From REEB95 sp035934995 (lineage in GTDB: Bacteria > Pseudomonadota > Alphaproteobacteria > ATCC43930 > CGMCC-115725), in contig DASYXI010000002.1 of NCBI GenBank assembly GCA_035934995.1, forward strand, positions 51,728-115,727: a stretch of DNA of 64,000 nt, in the 5' to 3' direction. Below are positions 7,282-15,582 of the stretch, one piece after another; positions within the stretch are counted from its first letter, which is position 1, and the number at the start of each line of letters is the position of its first letter. The position numbers were made by a program, and so were the translations under genes. The notes below the pieces were generated by a model that did no database searches, was not told where the DNA came from, and saw nothing but the letters and a program-made list of their open reading frames with translations.

Positions 7282-8126
7282 AGATCGCCATCATGAGCGA
7301 CCTTCACTTGGAGTTTGACGCTGGCGAGATTCAGGGTGGTCGGGCCAAGAGTGATTCCGCCTTCTATGCCCATCCCCCCGAAACCAAGGCGGACGTGCTG
7401 GTGCTCGCAGGCAACATCCATCGCGGCGCGCAGGGCGTCGCCTGGGCGGATCGGCACTTCACCAGCCCGGTCGTGCTGATCGGGGGCAACTGCGAGCCTT
7501 ACGGCCATGAGCTCTTTCGTGTCATTGCATATAACCGGCAGAAAGCGAACGCGACAAGCGGCCATGTCAAGTTTCTTGAGCGTGCAACTTGGACATTTCG
7601 AGCTGAATCCGGTGAGCAGGCCCGTTTCGTCGGCACGACGTTGTGGACGGATTTCCGACTCTACGGGACGCCCGAAGCGTCGATGGAGATCGCGCGTCAG
7701 CGGCTGGAGGATTATCGTCTCATCAAGGTCGAACGCGGCTACAAGCAGCGCCTCCTTGATCCGTCGGATATCGTGCGTCTCTATGCCGCTTCCGTCGCCT
7801 TTCTCCGCAAAGAGTTAAGCCGGCCTTTCGATGGCGTCACTGTCGTCGTCACACATCATGCGCCGTCGCGCGGCTCCATCGCGCCCGGATTTCAGGAGGA
7901 TCTCCTCAACCCGGCCTTCGCGTCCGATCTCGAGGCCGTGATTCGCGCCCACGCGCCGCCGCTGTGGATTCACGGCCACATGCGCGACTCGTTCGATTAC
8001 ATGATCGGGAAAACTCGCGTCGTGTGCAATCCACGGGGATATTTTCCGGACAAGCTCAATCCAAGCTTCGACCCGCGCTTGGCGGTCGAGATCTTCCCCG
8101 AACAACGGCCACGCGCGCGAGCGTGA
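7278..8126 (+). CDS. Metallophosphoesterase family protein with altered metal-ligand motifs
   Basis: A 282-residue calcineurin-like phosphoesterase. It keeps the first motif SDLHLEF (residues 7-13), the THHAPS motif and the last IHGHMRDSFDY motif. Two other metal-binding motifs are changed: the usual GDxHxG reads AGNIHRGAQG (Asp to Asn at 46) and the usual GNHE reads GNCEPYG (His to Cys at 72). It is therefore either an enzyme with unusual metal use or a degenerate one. The ATG at 7278 gives the typical family start MKIAIMSDLHLEF; a longer ATG start at 7251 is less likely. It lies behind a fluoride riboswitch and terminator, so its role is probably in fluoride stress; the substrate is unknown. 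Confidence 0.85.
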   Translation: MKIAIMSDLHLEFDAGEIQGGRAKSDSAFYAHPPETKADVLVLAGNIHRGAQGVAWADRHFTSPVVLIGGNCEPYGHELFRVIAYNRQKANATSGHVKFLERATWTFRAESGEQARFVGTTLWTDFRLYGTPEASMEIARQRLEDYRLIKVERGYKQRLLDPSDIVRLYAASVAFLRKELSRPFDGVTVVVTHHAPSRGSIAPGFQEDLLNPAFASDLEAVIRAHAPPLWIHGHMRDSFDYMIGKTRVVCNPRGYFPDKLNPSFDPRLAVEIFPEQRPRARA

Positions 8127-8251
8127 ACCGCCGCCGCCCGGATCGGTCGTTTCTTGGATGAGACGGCGCAAGGCGCTGCATTCGACGGGCGCGACCAAAG
8201 GCGCGCCGGACGCCGATCCGGGAATTTATCGCAGACGGCCGGTCCTGCGGT

Positions 8252-8875
8252 TCATCCGAGTCCGTCAAGATGCGCCGTTTCATTGATGCGCAGCGCGCGC
8301 ACCCGGCCGCCACGGATGTCGATCTCGTTGAGCGTGCAGGGGTTCTGGATAATCCGCCAATAGGCCGAAAGGGGCTGATCGAGAAGTTGAAGCAGCAGCG
8401 CGCGATTGACGCTGTCATGGCCAACCAGGACGACGGCTTCCGCGTCTCCGGCATGCCGCTCAAGAACAAACCTCAGCGCGTCGGCCCCGCGCGCCATGAG
8501 GTCCTGAAGCGAATCCCCTCCGGGAAATCGGATCAAATGCGGCGTCGCGAACCAGGCCTCGAAAAGATCCGGTTCCGCCGCCCTGGCCTCGTCGTGGCTC
8601 ATTCCCTGCCACCGGCCATAATCGAGGTCGTTCAGAGGTTGAAGAACCTCGCTCTCGATCCGACAATCCGAAGCGATGTGACGGCCAGTCGCCACGCAGC
8701 GAGCCATCGGGCTTGTATAAACCGCCCTCGGACGCCAGCGCGCTGCAATTCGTTTGGCGACAGCTTTTGCTTGAGCTTCGCCAAGCGCAGTGAGCGGAAG
8801 ATCGGCGCGTCCACGAAAGCACGGCGGATCGATGCCGTCGACGTGGCCATGGCGGGTCAGAAGGATTTGCGTCAT
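8252..8875 (-). CDS. Histidine phosphatase (phosphoglycerate mutase-like) family protein
   Basis: A 207-residue branch-1 histidine phosphatase. The catalytic RHG motif is intact in LLTRHGHVDGI (residues 5-15), and the second histidine occurs in VVLVGHDSVNR. Conserved ALGEAQAKAVAKRI, YTSPMARCVAT and LDYGRWQGMSHDEA match alpha-ribazole/cobalamin-type and broad-specificity phosphatases. The ATG at 8875 has GAAGAGG upstream. It is convergent with the metallophosphoesterase and divergent from the MutS-like genes. I see no fluoride aptamer in front of it, so its control by fluoride is unproven. The substrate cannot be told from sequence. Confidence 0.88.
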   Translation of the reverse strand: MTQILLTRHGHVDGIDPPCFRGRADLPLTALGEAQAKAVAKRIAARWRPRAVYTSPMARCVATGRHIASDCRIESEVLQPLNDLDYGRWQGMSHDEARAAEPDLFEAWFATPHLIRFPGGDSLQDLMARGADALRFVLERHAGDAEAVVLVGHDSVNRALLLQLLDQPLSAYWRIIQNPCTLNEIDIRGGRVRALRINETAHLDGLG

Positions 8876-8940
8876 GGAGCCTCTTCTGAGTTCGTTTGCG
8901 GGGCGTCTCCGCAGCTCGACGCCTGGCCGTCGGGCCGCGC

Positions 8941-8970
8941 TTGAATCGACGAGAGGTTAGAATATATGAT
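8941..8970 (+). promoter_or_regulatory. Promoter of the MutS-like unit
   Basis: TTGAAT (8941-8946) and TATGAT (8965-8970) with an 18-nt spacer in a locally AT-rich patch, 17 nt before the fluoride aptamer. Consensus match only. Confidence 0.55.
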
Positions 8971-8987
8971 CGATTCTCGACAGTGTC

Positions 8988-9033
8988 GGCGATGGAGTTC
9001 GCCGTAATCGCCCCTTGGGCTGATGACTCCTAC
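8988..9033 (+). promoter_or_regulatory. Fluoride riboswitch upstream of the MutS-like genes
   Basis: GGCGATGGAGTTCGCC, GTAATCGCCC, then GGGCTGATGACTCCTAC: all conserved parts of the fluoride aptamer are present. Downstream AGGAGTC (9051-9057) is the exact complement of GACTCCT (9024-9030) and is followed by TTTTT, so the alternative fold is a terminator that also hides the Shine-Dalgarno of the leader ORF. Confidence 0.93.
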
Positions 9034-9062
9034 GGACGTGATAGGCCGGAAGGAGTCTTTTT
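9024..9062 (+). terminator. Riboswitch-controlled terminator / anti-Shine-Dalgarno hairpin
   Basis: GACTCCT (9024-9030) pairs with AGGAGTC (9051-9057), followed by five T (9058-9062). The 3' arm contains AAGGAG, the ribosome-binding site for the ATG at 9063, so the same hairpin could act on transcription, translation or both. Confidence 0.7.
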
Positions 9063-9131
9063 ATGTCTTGGCCAAAAGCTTGGTCCGTTCTGCGCCGAAC
9101 GAGTCCGTCTCGCCACGGGGGCGGCCGATGA
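9063..9131 (+). CDS. Putative 22-codon leader ORF coupled to the first MutS-like gene
   Basis: The ORF starts MSWPKAWSVL at an ATG immediately after the T-run of the riboswitch hairpin, with AAGGAG about 8 nt upstream. It ends in a TGA that overlaps the ATG of the MutS-like gene (ATGA, 9128-9131). The peptide is basic and matches nothing I recognise. Position and overlap suggest a coupling leader rather than a functional protein. Confidence 0.5.
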   Translation: MSWPKAWSVLRRTSPSRHGGGR

Positions 9132-10663
9132 ACTCCTGCAGCATTCTTTTTCGAGACGCAACTGATCGCGTTCCCGACGATCGCTGCGAGCCCCCCGACT
9201 TCTTCGGCGATCTCAATCTCGGTCAGATCGTGGCTGCGGTCGCGGCCGGTAAGGAAGAATACAACCTCAAGCCATTCTTCTACGCGGCGCTTCGCGATGT
9301 CGACTGCATCCGATTTCGTCACGAGGTGATGCAGGACCTTGAGGACGCGCGCCTGCTTGCTGCCCTCCGGGACTTCGCGCTCGGCATGCGGGCGGTGCGC
9401 GACAGCCTCGCGCGGCTTGAGAAGCATCCCTACGTCCATCAAAAGGAATACTGGTTCCTCGAGACCCTCGCTCGCTATGGCGAAGTGGTGGCTCGCCTTT
9501 CCTCCGATTTGTCCGCTGCGGGTTGCCGTTCACGCGGGTTTCGTGCTTTCAGCGCGCACCTGATGCAATACGCGTCGTCCGCGACGTTTGCTTCGTTGGT
9601 CGATGAAGCGAAGCGCCTCAAGGCCGAGCTTTCCGCGATTCGCTACAGCGTCGTCATTCGAGGCTCGCGCGTCGAGGTTCATCGTTACGGCGAGAGCCCG
9701 GACTACGGCGGCGAGGTCGCAGCAACGTTTGCCAGGTTTCAGCAGGGCGCCGCTCAGGAGCGTCGGTTCAAGTTCAGCAACGCGACGGAAATGAACCATA
9801 TCGAGGCGCAAATCCTCGATGGCGTGGTCCAATTGCATCGTGAAACCTTCGCGAAGCTCGGAGATTTTTACGCGGCGAGGCGCGAGTTTTTCGACGCCGC
9901 CATCGTCGCCTTCGACCGGGAAGTGCAGTTTTATATCGCCTATCTCGACTACATTGCGCCTCTGAAAAAGGCCGGGCTCGCGTTCTGCTGCCCGCGCGTC
10001 GATCGCTCGGACAAGGAAGTTCATGGTGAGCAAGTCTTCGATCTCGCGCTCGCTGTGAAGCTCGTCGAAAAGGGCGCCGCTCCGGTTTGCAACGATTTCC
10101 ATTTGAAAGGCCGAGAACGCATCATCGTCGTTTCGGGCCCGAACCAGGGCGGCAAGACGACTTTTGCCCGGACATTCGGTCAGCTGCACTACCTGGGCGG
10201 TCTCGGACTCCCGGTGCCCGGCGCCAAGGCGCAACTCCATCTCTTCGATAGAATCTTCACGCATTTCGAGCGCGAAGAGCAGACGTCGAACCTTCGCGGG
10301 AAGCTTGAGGACGACGTCGTCCGCATTCACGCGATTCTCCAAGCCGCAACGCCGCATAGCGTCATCATTGTCAACGAGATCTTTGCTTCGACGACGTTGA
10401 GGGACGCCCTTTTCCTCGGTCGAACGATCGCCGCTGCGATGATCCGGCTTGATGTGCTGTGCGTCTGGGTGACGTTCCTCGACGAGCTTTCGGCGCTCGG
10501 CGAACAAACTGTCAGCATGGTCAGCACAGTGGTTCTAGGCAATCCCGCGCAACGGACCTTCAAGATCGTCCGACAGGCCGCAGATGGGCTCGCTTATGCG
10601 ATGTCGCTCGCCGAAAAGCATCGGTTGACCTACGCCGTGATCTTGGGGCGCCTCCAGCCATGA
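9128..10663 (+). CDS. MutS-like P-loop ATPase, first of a pair
   Basis: A 511-residue protein with the C-terminal core and ATPase of the MutS family but no N-terminal mismatch-recognition domain. The Walker A loop is GPNQGGKTT (from residue 337; MutS usually has GPNMGGKST). The Walker B strand reads VIIVNEIFAS, with Asn416 in place of the usual Asp while the following Glu is kept. The upstream helical part probably corresponds to the lever/clamp domains. It starts at ATG 9128 (MNSCSILFRD); the 35 codons upstream in frame cover the riboswitch and were excluded. The next gene overlaps by 4 nt and is a divergent paralogue, suggesting a heterodimer. It is expressed from a fluoride-riboswitch transcript. 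Confidence 0.88.
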   Translation: MNSCSILFRDATDRVPDDRCEPPDFFGDLNLGQIVAAVAAGKEEYNLKPFFYAALRDVDCIRFRHEVMQDLEDARLLAALRDFALGMRAVRDSLARLEKHPYVHQKEYWFLETLARYGEVVARLSSDLSAAGCRSRGFRAFSAHLMQYASSATFASLVDEAKRLKAELSAIRYSVVIRGSRVEVHRYGESPDYGGEVAATFARFQQGAAQERRFKFSNATEMNHIEAQILDGVVQLHRETFAKLGDFYAARREFFDAAIVAFDREVQFYIAYLDYIAPLKKAGLAFCCPRVDRSDKEVHGEQVFDLALAVKLVEKGAAPVCNDFHLKGRERIIVVSGPNQGGKTTFARTFGQLHYLGGLGLPVPGAKAQLHLFDRIFTHFEREEQTSNLRGKLEDDVVRIHAILQAATPHSVIIVNEIFASTTLRDALFLGRTIAAAMIRLDVLCVWVTFLDELSALGEQTVSMVSTVVLGNPAQRTFKIVRQAADGLAYAMSLAEKHRLTYAVILGRLQP

Positions 10664-12300
10664 AGGCGCGGCTCCTGCATCCGGTCGACGACTTCGACTG
10701 GCAATGGGCTCTCGGGGCCGCGGCCGAGCGGCGAGCGGCCCGCGGCGGCAGACATTCTTCCCGAATTGAGGGTTTCGATCCCAGGAAGGGGCTCCCGTGG
10801 AACGCGGACGCGCTCGTCGCGGACCTTTCACTGAACGCGCTTCTCGACGCCATGGCGCCGGATGACGACTACGTGTTCGAGGTGGCGCGCAAGATTCTCC
10901 TGACCGGCGTGCATGGCGATCTTGCCACGATTAGGTACCGCCAGGAAATTCTGCGCGATTGTCTCAGCTGTCCGGCCGCAGTCCGGGAGATTTACCGCGT
11001 GGCTGTTGATGCGATGGAAAAGCAAGGGTGGGGCTACCTTGGTTTCGCGTCTGTGCGTTACCCTGACTCGATGCTGAGAGGCGCCATTGAGACTATGGCG
11101 AATTTCCTGGGGCATCTGAAAAAACTGCGGCAGATCGCCGATGCGCATGCGCCTCAGTTCGCCTCCGAGGGCTGGATCGCATTTTTCAGGATGCTGAAGC
11201 GTGACCTTGATGACGCATATTTCTCGCAGGTTGAAGATCATCTCGAGGCGCTGAAATTCCGTGGCGGCGAGTTTTTCAGCGCGCAGCTGGGGACAGCCAA
11301 CAAGGGCGGCAACTATATCCTTCATCGTCCGCCCGCCCGACGCTGGAGTCTCCGAGCCTGGTGGGCCTCGCTCTTCGCAGACAAGCCGCCCGTCTATCGC
11401 TTCCAGCTTCATCCCCGCGACGAGGCTGGCGCCCAGGCTCTCATTGCGGAGCGCAACCGGGCGATCGGCATCGCCGCCAATGCGCTGGGCCAGTCCGCGG
11501 ATCATGTGCGTGACTTTTTCGGCATGTTGCGGGCTGAGCTCGCCTTCTATGTCGGCTGCCTCAATCTCGGCGACCAGCTTGCGCAAAGGGGCGCGCCGAT
11601 TTGCCTGCCGCTTCTCGCGGCAGACGACAGCAGGCGCTTGTCATGTCGCGGCTTGTGCGATGTTGCACTCGCGCTCAGTCTCGGGCGGCGGGTCGTCGGC
11701 AACAGCGCGAACGCCGACGGCAAGGATCTCATAATCATCACTGGCTCAAATAATGGCGGCAAATCGACGTTTCTTCGTGGTCTCGGCCTGGCGCAATTGA
11801 TGATGCAAAGCGGCATGTTCGTCGCCGCCGAGGCATTTTGCGGCTGTCTCTGCAACGGCGTCTTCACGCACTACAAGCGAGAAGAGGACGCCAGGATGGA
11901 AAGCGGAAAGCTTGATGAGGAGCTCGGCCGTATGAGCGAGATCGTTGACCACCTCGCGCCCCATTCCCTGATGCTGTTCAACGAATCGTTCGCGGCGACG
12001 AATGAGCGGGAAGGCTCCGAAATCGCGCGGCAAGCCATTTCCGCTTTGGTCGAGCGCCAGGTTCGTGTTCTGTGCGTGACCCATCTCTACGAATTGGCGC
12101 ACGGGTTCTATGACGAAGGCCTTGAAAACGCTTTGTTCCTCCGGGCTGAGCGGCTGGTCGACGGAACGCGGACATTCAGACTGATCGAGGGAGAGCCTCT
12201 GGCCACGAGTTTCGGCGAGGATCTGTACCGGCGCATTTTCGATGAACAAGAGGATGGCGACGAAATCGAAAACGAGAAGGGGCACGCCGTCGCCCGCTGA
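10660..12300 (+). CDS. MutS-like P-loop ATPase, second of a pair
   Basis: A 546-residue paralogue of the preceding gene. Walker A is GSNNGGKSTFLRG (from residue 362); Walker B reads LMLFNESFAAT, again Asn for Asp with the Glu kept. The signature after Walker B (TNEREGSEIARQ) and VLCVTHLYELAH follow the MutS layout. There is no mismatch-recognition domain and no endonuclease (Smr) domain, so classical mismatch repair is unlikely. The ATG at 10660 overlaps the preceding stop (ATGA), so both are translated from one fluoride-regulated message. A joint role in nucleic-acid or nucleotide protection under fluoride is inference only. Confidence 0.88.
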   Translation: MKARLLHPVDDFDWQWALGAAAERRAARGGRHSSRIEGFDPRKGLPWNADALVADLSLNALLDAMAPDDDYVFEVARKILLTGVHGDLATIRYRQEILRDCLSCPAAVREIYRVAVDAMEKQGWGYLGFASVRYPDSMLRGAIETMANFLGHLKKLRQIADAHAPQFASEGWIAFFRMLKRDLDDAYFSQVEDHLEALKFRGGEFFSAQLGTANKGGNYILHRPPARRWSLRAWWASLFADKPPVYRFQLHPRDEAGAQALIAERNRAIGIAANALGQSADHVRDFFGMLRAELAFYVGCLNLGDQLAQRGAPICLPLLAADDSRRLSCRGLCDVALALSLGRRVVGNSANADGKDLIIITGSNNGGKSTFLRGLGLAQLMMQSGMFVAAEAFCGCLCNGVFTHYKREEDARMESGKLDEELGRMSEIVDHLAPHSLMLFNESFAATNEREGSEIARQAISALVERQVRVLCVTHLYELAHGFYDEGLENALFLRAERLVDGTRTFRLIEGEPLATSFGEDLYRRIFDEQEDGDEIENEKGHAVAR

Positions 12301-12348
12301 GCGGCGGCGCCTGGCGTCAAGCGCCAACATGTCCCAGCCGTGCGCAAA

Positions 12349-13557
12349 ATGAGCGATCGGCGCATGTCCTTGCCGATGCAGGCGCCGGGGAGCCGGATGG
12401 CGCTGCGATTCATCCTTCTCGTCGGAATTTTGAGCTTCTTCGCTGACTTCACGTATGAGGGGGCGCGCAGCGTCATCGGGCCCTATCTCGGGTCGATGGC
12501 GGCAAGTGCGACCGTCATCGGCGTCGTCACCGGCTTCGGCGAGTTGGCGGGCTACGGCCTGCGGCTGATTTCGGGGCGCCTGGCTGACGCCACCGGGCGA
12601 TATTGGCCGATCACGATTCTAGGCTATGTCGTCCAGATGGCTTCGGTGCCGGCCCTTGCCCTGACGACCGCCTGGCCGGCAGCCGCATCGCTCATCATCC
12701 TTGAGCGCGTCGGCAAGGCGGTTCGCAATCCGCCCCGCGACGTCATGCTCGCCCACGCCGCGAAGCACGTTGGCGGTTATGGCTGGGCGTTCGGTTTGCA
12801 TGAAGCCCTCGATCAATTCGGCGCCATGGTTGGGCCGCTCGTTGTCGCTGGCGTGCTCGCGCGATCCGGCAGCTTCCATCGAGCCTTCGAGGTTCTGTTG
12901 GCGCCGGCGTTGATCAACCTTGGCCTCGTGCTCCTCGCCCGTTTCATCTATCCGCGCCCGCAAGATTTTGGCGAGGCAGCGCCGCCTGAACGGCACACGG
13001 CCCTGCCGCGGCGTTTCTGGATGTATCTGCTGGGCGCCGGGTTGGTCGCGGCGGGTTTCGCCGACTATCCCCTCATCGCGTACCATTTCAGCCGGTCCAA
13101 TGTCGTGCCCGCCGATTGGATCCCGATCTTTTACGCTGTCGCCATGGCTGTCAGCGGGACAGGATCGCTGGTTTTTGGGCGCCTCTATGACCGCTTTGGC
13201 TTTGCCGCGCTGATAGGTCTGACCATGCTCGCTGCTCTATTTGCGCCGCTTGTGTTCCTAGGCGGATTCCGGACGGCGCTGCTGGGCGCCGCGGTGTGGG
13301 GTTTAGGGATGGGAGTTCACGAATCAATCATTCCCGCCGCTGTCGCCCCCATGGTGGCCGCCGAGCGTCGCGCCTACGCCTTCGGTCTCTTCACCGCCGG
13401 TTATGGCCTCTGCTGGTTTCTCGGCAGCGCCATCATCGGCATGCTCTACGATCGTTCGCTGTCCGCCACGATCGCATTCTGTCTCGTGGTGGAGTTGGCC
13501 GCCGTACTGTGTTTTCTGCGTGTAGCTCGCAGCAGTCCGGCCGCAGGCGCGCGATGA
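12349..13557 (+). CDS. MFS transporter
   Basis: A 402-residue major facilitator with about twelve hydrophobic helices. The loop between helices 2 and 3 has GRLADATGRYWPI, a degenerate MFS motif A, and GRLYDRFGFAALI is its second-half counterpart. RVGKAVRNPPRDVMLAHAA is characteristic of a subgroup of uncharacterised bacterial MFS permeases. The start could be GTG at 12340 or ATG at 12349; neither has a clear ribosome-binding site. It lies 48 nt after the MutS-like pair with no terminator seen between, so it may share their fluoride-regulated transcript. The substrate is unknown. Confidence 0.85.
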   Translation: MSDRRMSLPMQAPGSRMALRFILLVGILSFFADFTYEGARSVIGPYLGSMAASATVIGVVTGFGELAGYGLRLISGRLADATGRYWPITILGYVVQMASVPALALTTAWPAAASLIILERVGKAVRNPPRDVMLAHAAKHVGGYGWAFGLHEALDQFGAMVGPLVVAGVLARSGSFHRAFEVLLAPALINLGLVLLARFIYPRPQDFGEAAPPERHTALPRRFWMYLLGAGLVAAGFADYPLIAYHFSRSNVVPADWIPIFYAVAMAVSGTGSLVFGRLYDRFGFAALIGLTMLAALFAPLVFLGGFRTALLGAAVWGLGMGVHESIIPAAVAPMVAAERRAYAFGLFTAGYGLCWFLGSAIIGMLYDRSLSATIAFCLVVELAAVLCFLRVARSSPAAGAR

Positions 13558-13583
13558 AGCTCCGAGGCCCGTTGAGCGACGCA

Positions 13584-13612
13584 TTGTCGGCCTTCGCGGA
13601 TGCTCCTATGAT
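13584..13612 (+). promoter_or_regulatory. Promoter before the degenerate fluoride aptamer
   Basis: TTGTCG (13584-13589) and TATGAT (13607-13612) with a 17-nt spacer, in the same position relative to the aptamer as at the other fluoride units. Confidence 0.5.
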
Positions 13613-13614
13613 CG

Positions 13615-13668
13615 GTGCGATGGGGATGGGTTCGCCTAAAACCGCCTAAAGGGCGGCCGACCGATGCC
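13615..13668 (+). promoter_or_regulatory. Degenerate fluoride riboswitch upstream of a broken DUF190 gene
   Basis: The 5' half is convincing: GGGATGGGTTCGCC followed by TAAAACCGCC. The 3' half, which should read like GGGCTGATGACCC, instead reads GGGCGGCCGACCGATGCC, so the conserved CTGATGA core is disrupted. It may be a decayed aptamer or an unusual variant. It lies just before a truncated DUF190 reading frame, a family often linked to crcB. Confidence 0.42.
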
Positions 13669-13693
13669 GCGACCGAGACGCGGCCGGAGTATC

Positions 13694-13780
13694 ATGAGCG
13701 CAGTCGCAGAATCTGATCTGCTCCGCGTCTTTGTCGGAGAAAGCGACCGGCGCCATGGCCGCCTTCTTCCGATGCTATAG
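13694..13780 (+). pseudogene. Truncated DUF190 gene (N-terminal 28 codons)
   Basis: This ORF begins MSAVAESDLLRVFVGESDRR, the family start of DUF190 proteins (LLRVFVGESDRRHG), but stops after 28 codons at TAG (13778-13780). Full-length members are 100-130 residues. GGAG lies 7 nt before the ATG. The following 90 nt show no continuing DUF190 frame, so this is a remnant rather than a simple frameshift. An intact DUF190 gene follows at 13934. Confidence 0.65.
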
Positions 13781-13871
13781 AAAATCCGCGTCATGCGTTG
13801 TCGCCGCGATCGGTTGTTAGAGGCCAGCGCTGCATCGACGCTCAAGGATCGTGTTCGCAACGGAGGATGAC

Positions 13872-13922
13872 ATGCCGATAGGCGGCCCCGGCATCGATAA
13901 GGGGCCGCTCGAAATGCCCTGA
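13872..13922 (+). CDS. Short ORF (16 codons) before the intact DUF190 gene
   Basis: MPIGGPGIDKGPLEMP, with GGAGG 4-5 nt before its ATG and ending 11 nt before the next start. It may be a leader peptide or the remnant tail of a lost gene. The evidence is only the ribosome-binding site and position. Confidence 0.2.
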   Translation: MPIGGPGIDKGPLEMP

Positions 13923-13933
13923 AGGAGGGTCCC

Positions 13934-14323
13934 ATGGATGTACCGCATGATGCCGTTCTGTTGCGCATCTTTACGAGTGTTGCAGACCGTCACCGCCTTC
14001 GGCCGCTTTACCAAGCGATTGTCCTGAAGGCGCGGGAGATGCAGCTTGCCGGCGCGACCGTTCTCCGCGGGCCATTGGGGTTCGGGCAATCGGCGACCCT
14101 TCATCAAGGGCATCTTTTCCCGTCCGCTCAGAACCTTCCCGTCGTTGTCGAGATCGTCGACACCGAGGAGAAAATCAACGCCTTCCTGCCGATGCTCGAC
14201 GAGATGATGGAGGGCGGCCTCGTGACGCTCGAAGCAGCGAGGGTCCTGCAATATGGCCGCCAGCGGACGGCGCTGCTCCAACGCATCAAAGAACAGTTTG
14301 GGCGTCATCCGCATGCGCAATGA
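13934..14323 (+). CDS. DUF190 family protein
   Basis: A 129-residue DUF190 protein. It carries the family hallmarks LLRIFTSVADRHRLRPLYQA, LAGATVLRGPLGFGQS and LPVVVEIVDTEEKI. The fold resembles PII-like regulatory proteins, and family members often sit beside or fused to the fluoride channel CrcB, hence a supposed role in fluoride export or sensing. GAAGGAGG 6-7 nt before the ATG is a strong ribosome-binding site. No crcB is visible here. It follows a truncated relative and a degenerate aptamer, so this small locus seems to have been rearranged. Confidence 0.9.
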   Translation: MDVPHDAVLLRIFTSVADRHRLRPLYQAIVLKAREMQLAGATVLRGPLGFGQSATLHQGHLFPSAQNLPVVVEIVDTEEKINAFLPMLDEMMEGGLVTLEAARVLQYGRQRTALLQRIKEQFGRHPHAQ

Positions 14324-14484
14324 GCGGCGTTTGGCGCAGTCGCATGAGCGAGGAGGGGCGGCGGCTTAATCGCCGCGGCGCCGTCTCATTCCGCCGTCGT
14401 CTTTTCTCGGCTCTAGCGCGGTCGGCGATCAGGCGCGGCAAGGGGCAATCGCCTGCCTCGCCACGTCTGATCGGTTCGTCGCCG

Positions 14485-15465
14485 TCACCGTCTCGCGAAC
14501 ACGTCGACCTTGTTGCTTTCATTGCGGTAGACGTACACGACGTGAGTCGCCGGGTCGACCGTCAGAGTGTGCACATTTTTCTCTGACGGCAGGATGTCGG
14601 CGAGCGTGTTGCGATCCAAGTCCACGACCTCGATGAGTCCGGCCTTGTCGCCGACGAAGGCGCGTCGCGCACCCTCGTCGATCACCGTCTCGTCGACTTT
14701 GCCTTTGACCGGGATCGACGCGATGGCCTTGCCGGTTTTGGCGTCGAGCACGAGCACCTTCAAGTCGGTCGTGCCGAGCACAATGTGGTTGGTCTTGGCG
14801 TCATAAACCATCGGCTTCGTGTCGCCTGTAACGCCAGGGTTCCAGGTGGCGACGATCGCATGTTTGCCGGGGTCAATCACATCTACAATGTTGTCGTCCG
14901 GCTGATAGAGCCGCCGCTTCGCGGCGACGTACAGCCCCACGTCCGGGCCGCCCTTAGCGGGATTCGGCTCAAGCGTGAAATGGGCCGTTTCCTTGAACGG
15001 CGGCTTTGCGGAAAACACCGTCATCTCGTTGTTGTCGGTGGAGACGTAGACTTCGCCAGTTTGCGGCACGTAATTGGTGCCATTCGGCCCTTTGCCTTCC
15101 GGCTTCAGCGTCGCCACTTTTTGGAGCGTCCGCTTGTTCACGACGATGGTGGCGTTACCCTTCGCGTCCGAAAGAAAGGCATATTCGGGAGTCAGCGCGA
15201 TGCCTTGGCCGTTCTCGACGCCAGGGATGACCCCTTTCACTTTATTGGTCGCCGCGTCAATGACGACGACGTCGTGGTCGGGGGATTGCGACAGCCATAC
15301 GGTGTGCGTATCGCGATCGAAGGTGGTCCAATCGCCGTGACCCCCTTTGTCTCCCGGCAAATCAATCGTCTTGACGAGCTTGTATTCTGTTTGCGCGGCG
15401 GCGGTGGAAACCGCCAAGCCGACAGCGAGCATTGCCGCCGGAAGGATCATCGCTATCGCCTTCAT
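14485..15465 (-). CDS. Secreted YncE/YVTN-type beta-propeller protein
   Basis: A 326-residue protein with a Sec signal peptide (cleavage near VSTAAAQTEYK). It is built of about seven beta-propeller blades with repeats such as HDVVVIDAATNKVKGVIPG, LKVLVLDAKTGKAIASIPV and GLIEVVDLDRNTLADILPS. Proteins of this kind sit in the periplasm and are often linked to redox or metal-stress loci, but the function is unknown. GGAGG precedes the ATG at 15465. It is convergent with the DUF190 gene, and no fluoride aptamer lies upstream. Confidence 0.88.
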   Translation of the reverse strand: MKAIAMILPAAMLAVGLAVSTAAAQTEYKLVKTIDLPGDKGGHGDWTTFDRDTHTVWLSQSPDHDVVVIDAATNKVKGVIPGVENGQGIALTPEYAFLSDAKGNATIVVNKRTLQKVATLKPEGKGPNGTNYVPQTGEVYVSTDNNEMTVFSAKPPFKETAHFTLEPNPAKGGPDVGLYVAAKRRLYQPDDNIVDVIDPGKHAIVATWNPGVTGDTKPMVYDAKTNHIVLGTTDLKVLVLDAKTGKAIASIPVKGKVDETVIDEGARRAFVGDKAGLIEVVDLDRNTLADILPSEKNVHTLTVDPATHVVYVYRNESNKVDVFARR

Positions 15466-15582
15466 CAGATTTCCTCCTGTCTATGATCGAAGCCCACGTC
15501 CAGTATATCTAACCATCGACAGCCGACAACGACTCAGAAACGCAGTCGGCATGCGAACCGGATCGGCTGACGCAAATGCGCT

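Noticed and set aside
13934..14320. CrcB fluoride channel near the DUF190 gene
   Set aside because: No frame in 13.56-14.5 kb shows the hydrophobic CrcB pattern; only DUF190 sequences are present.
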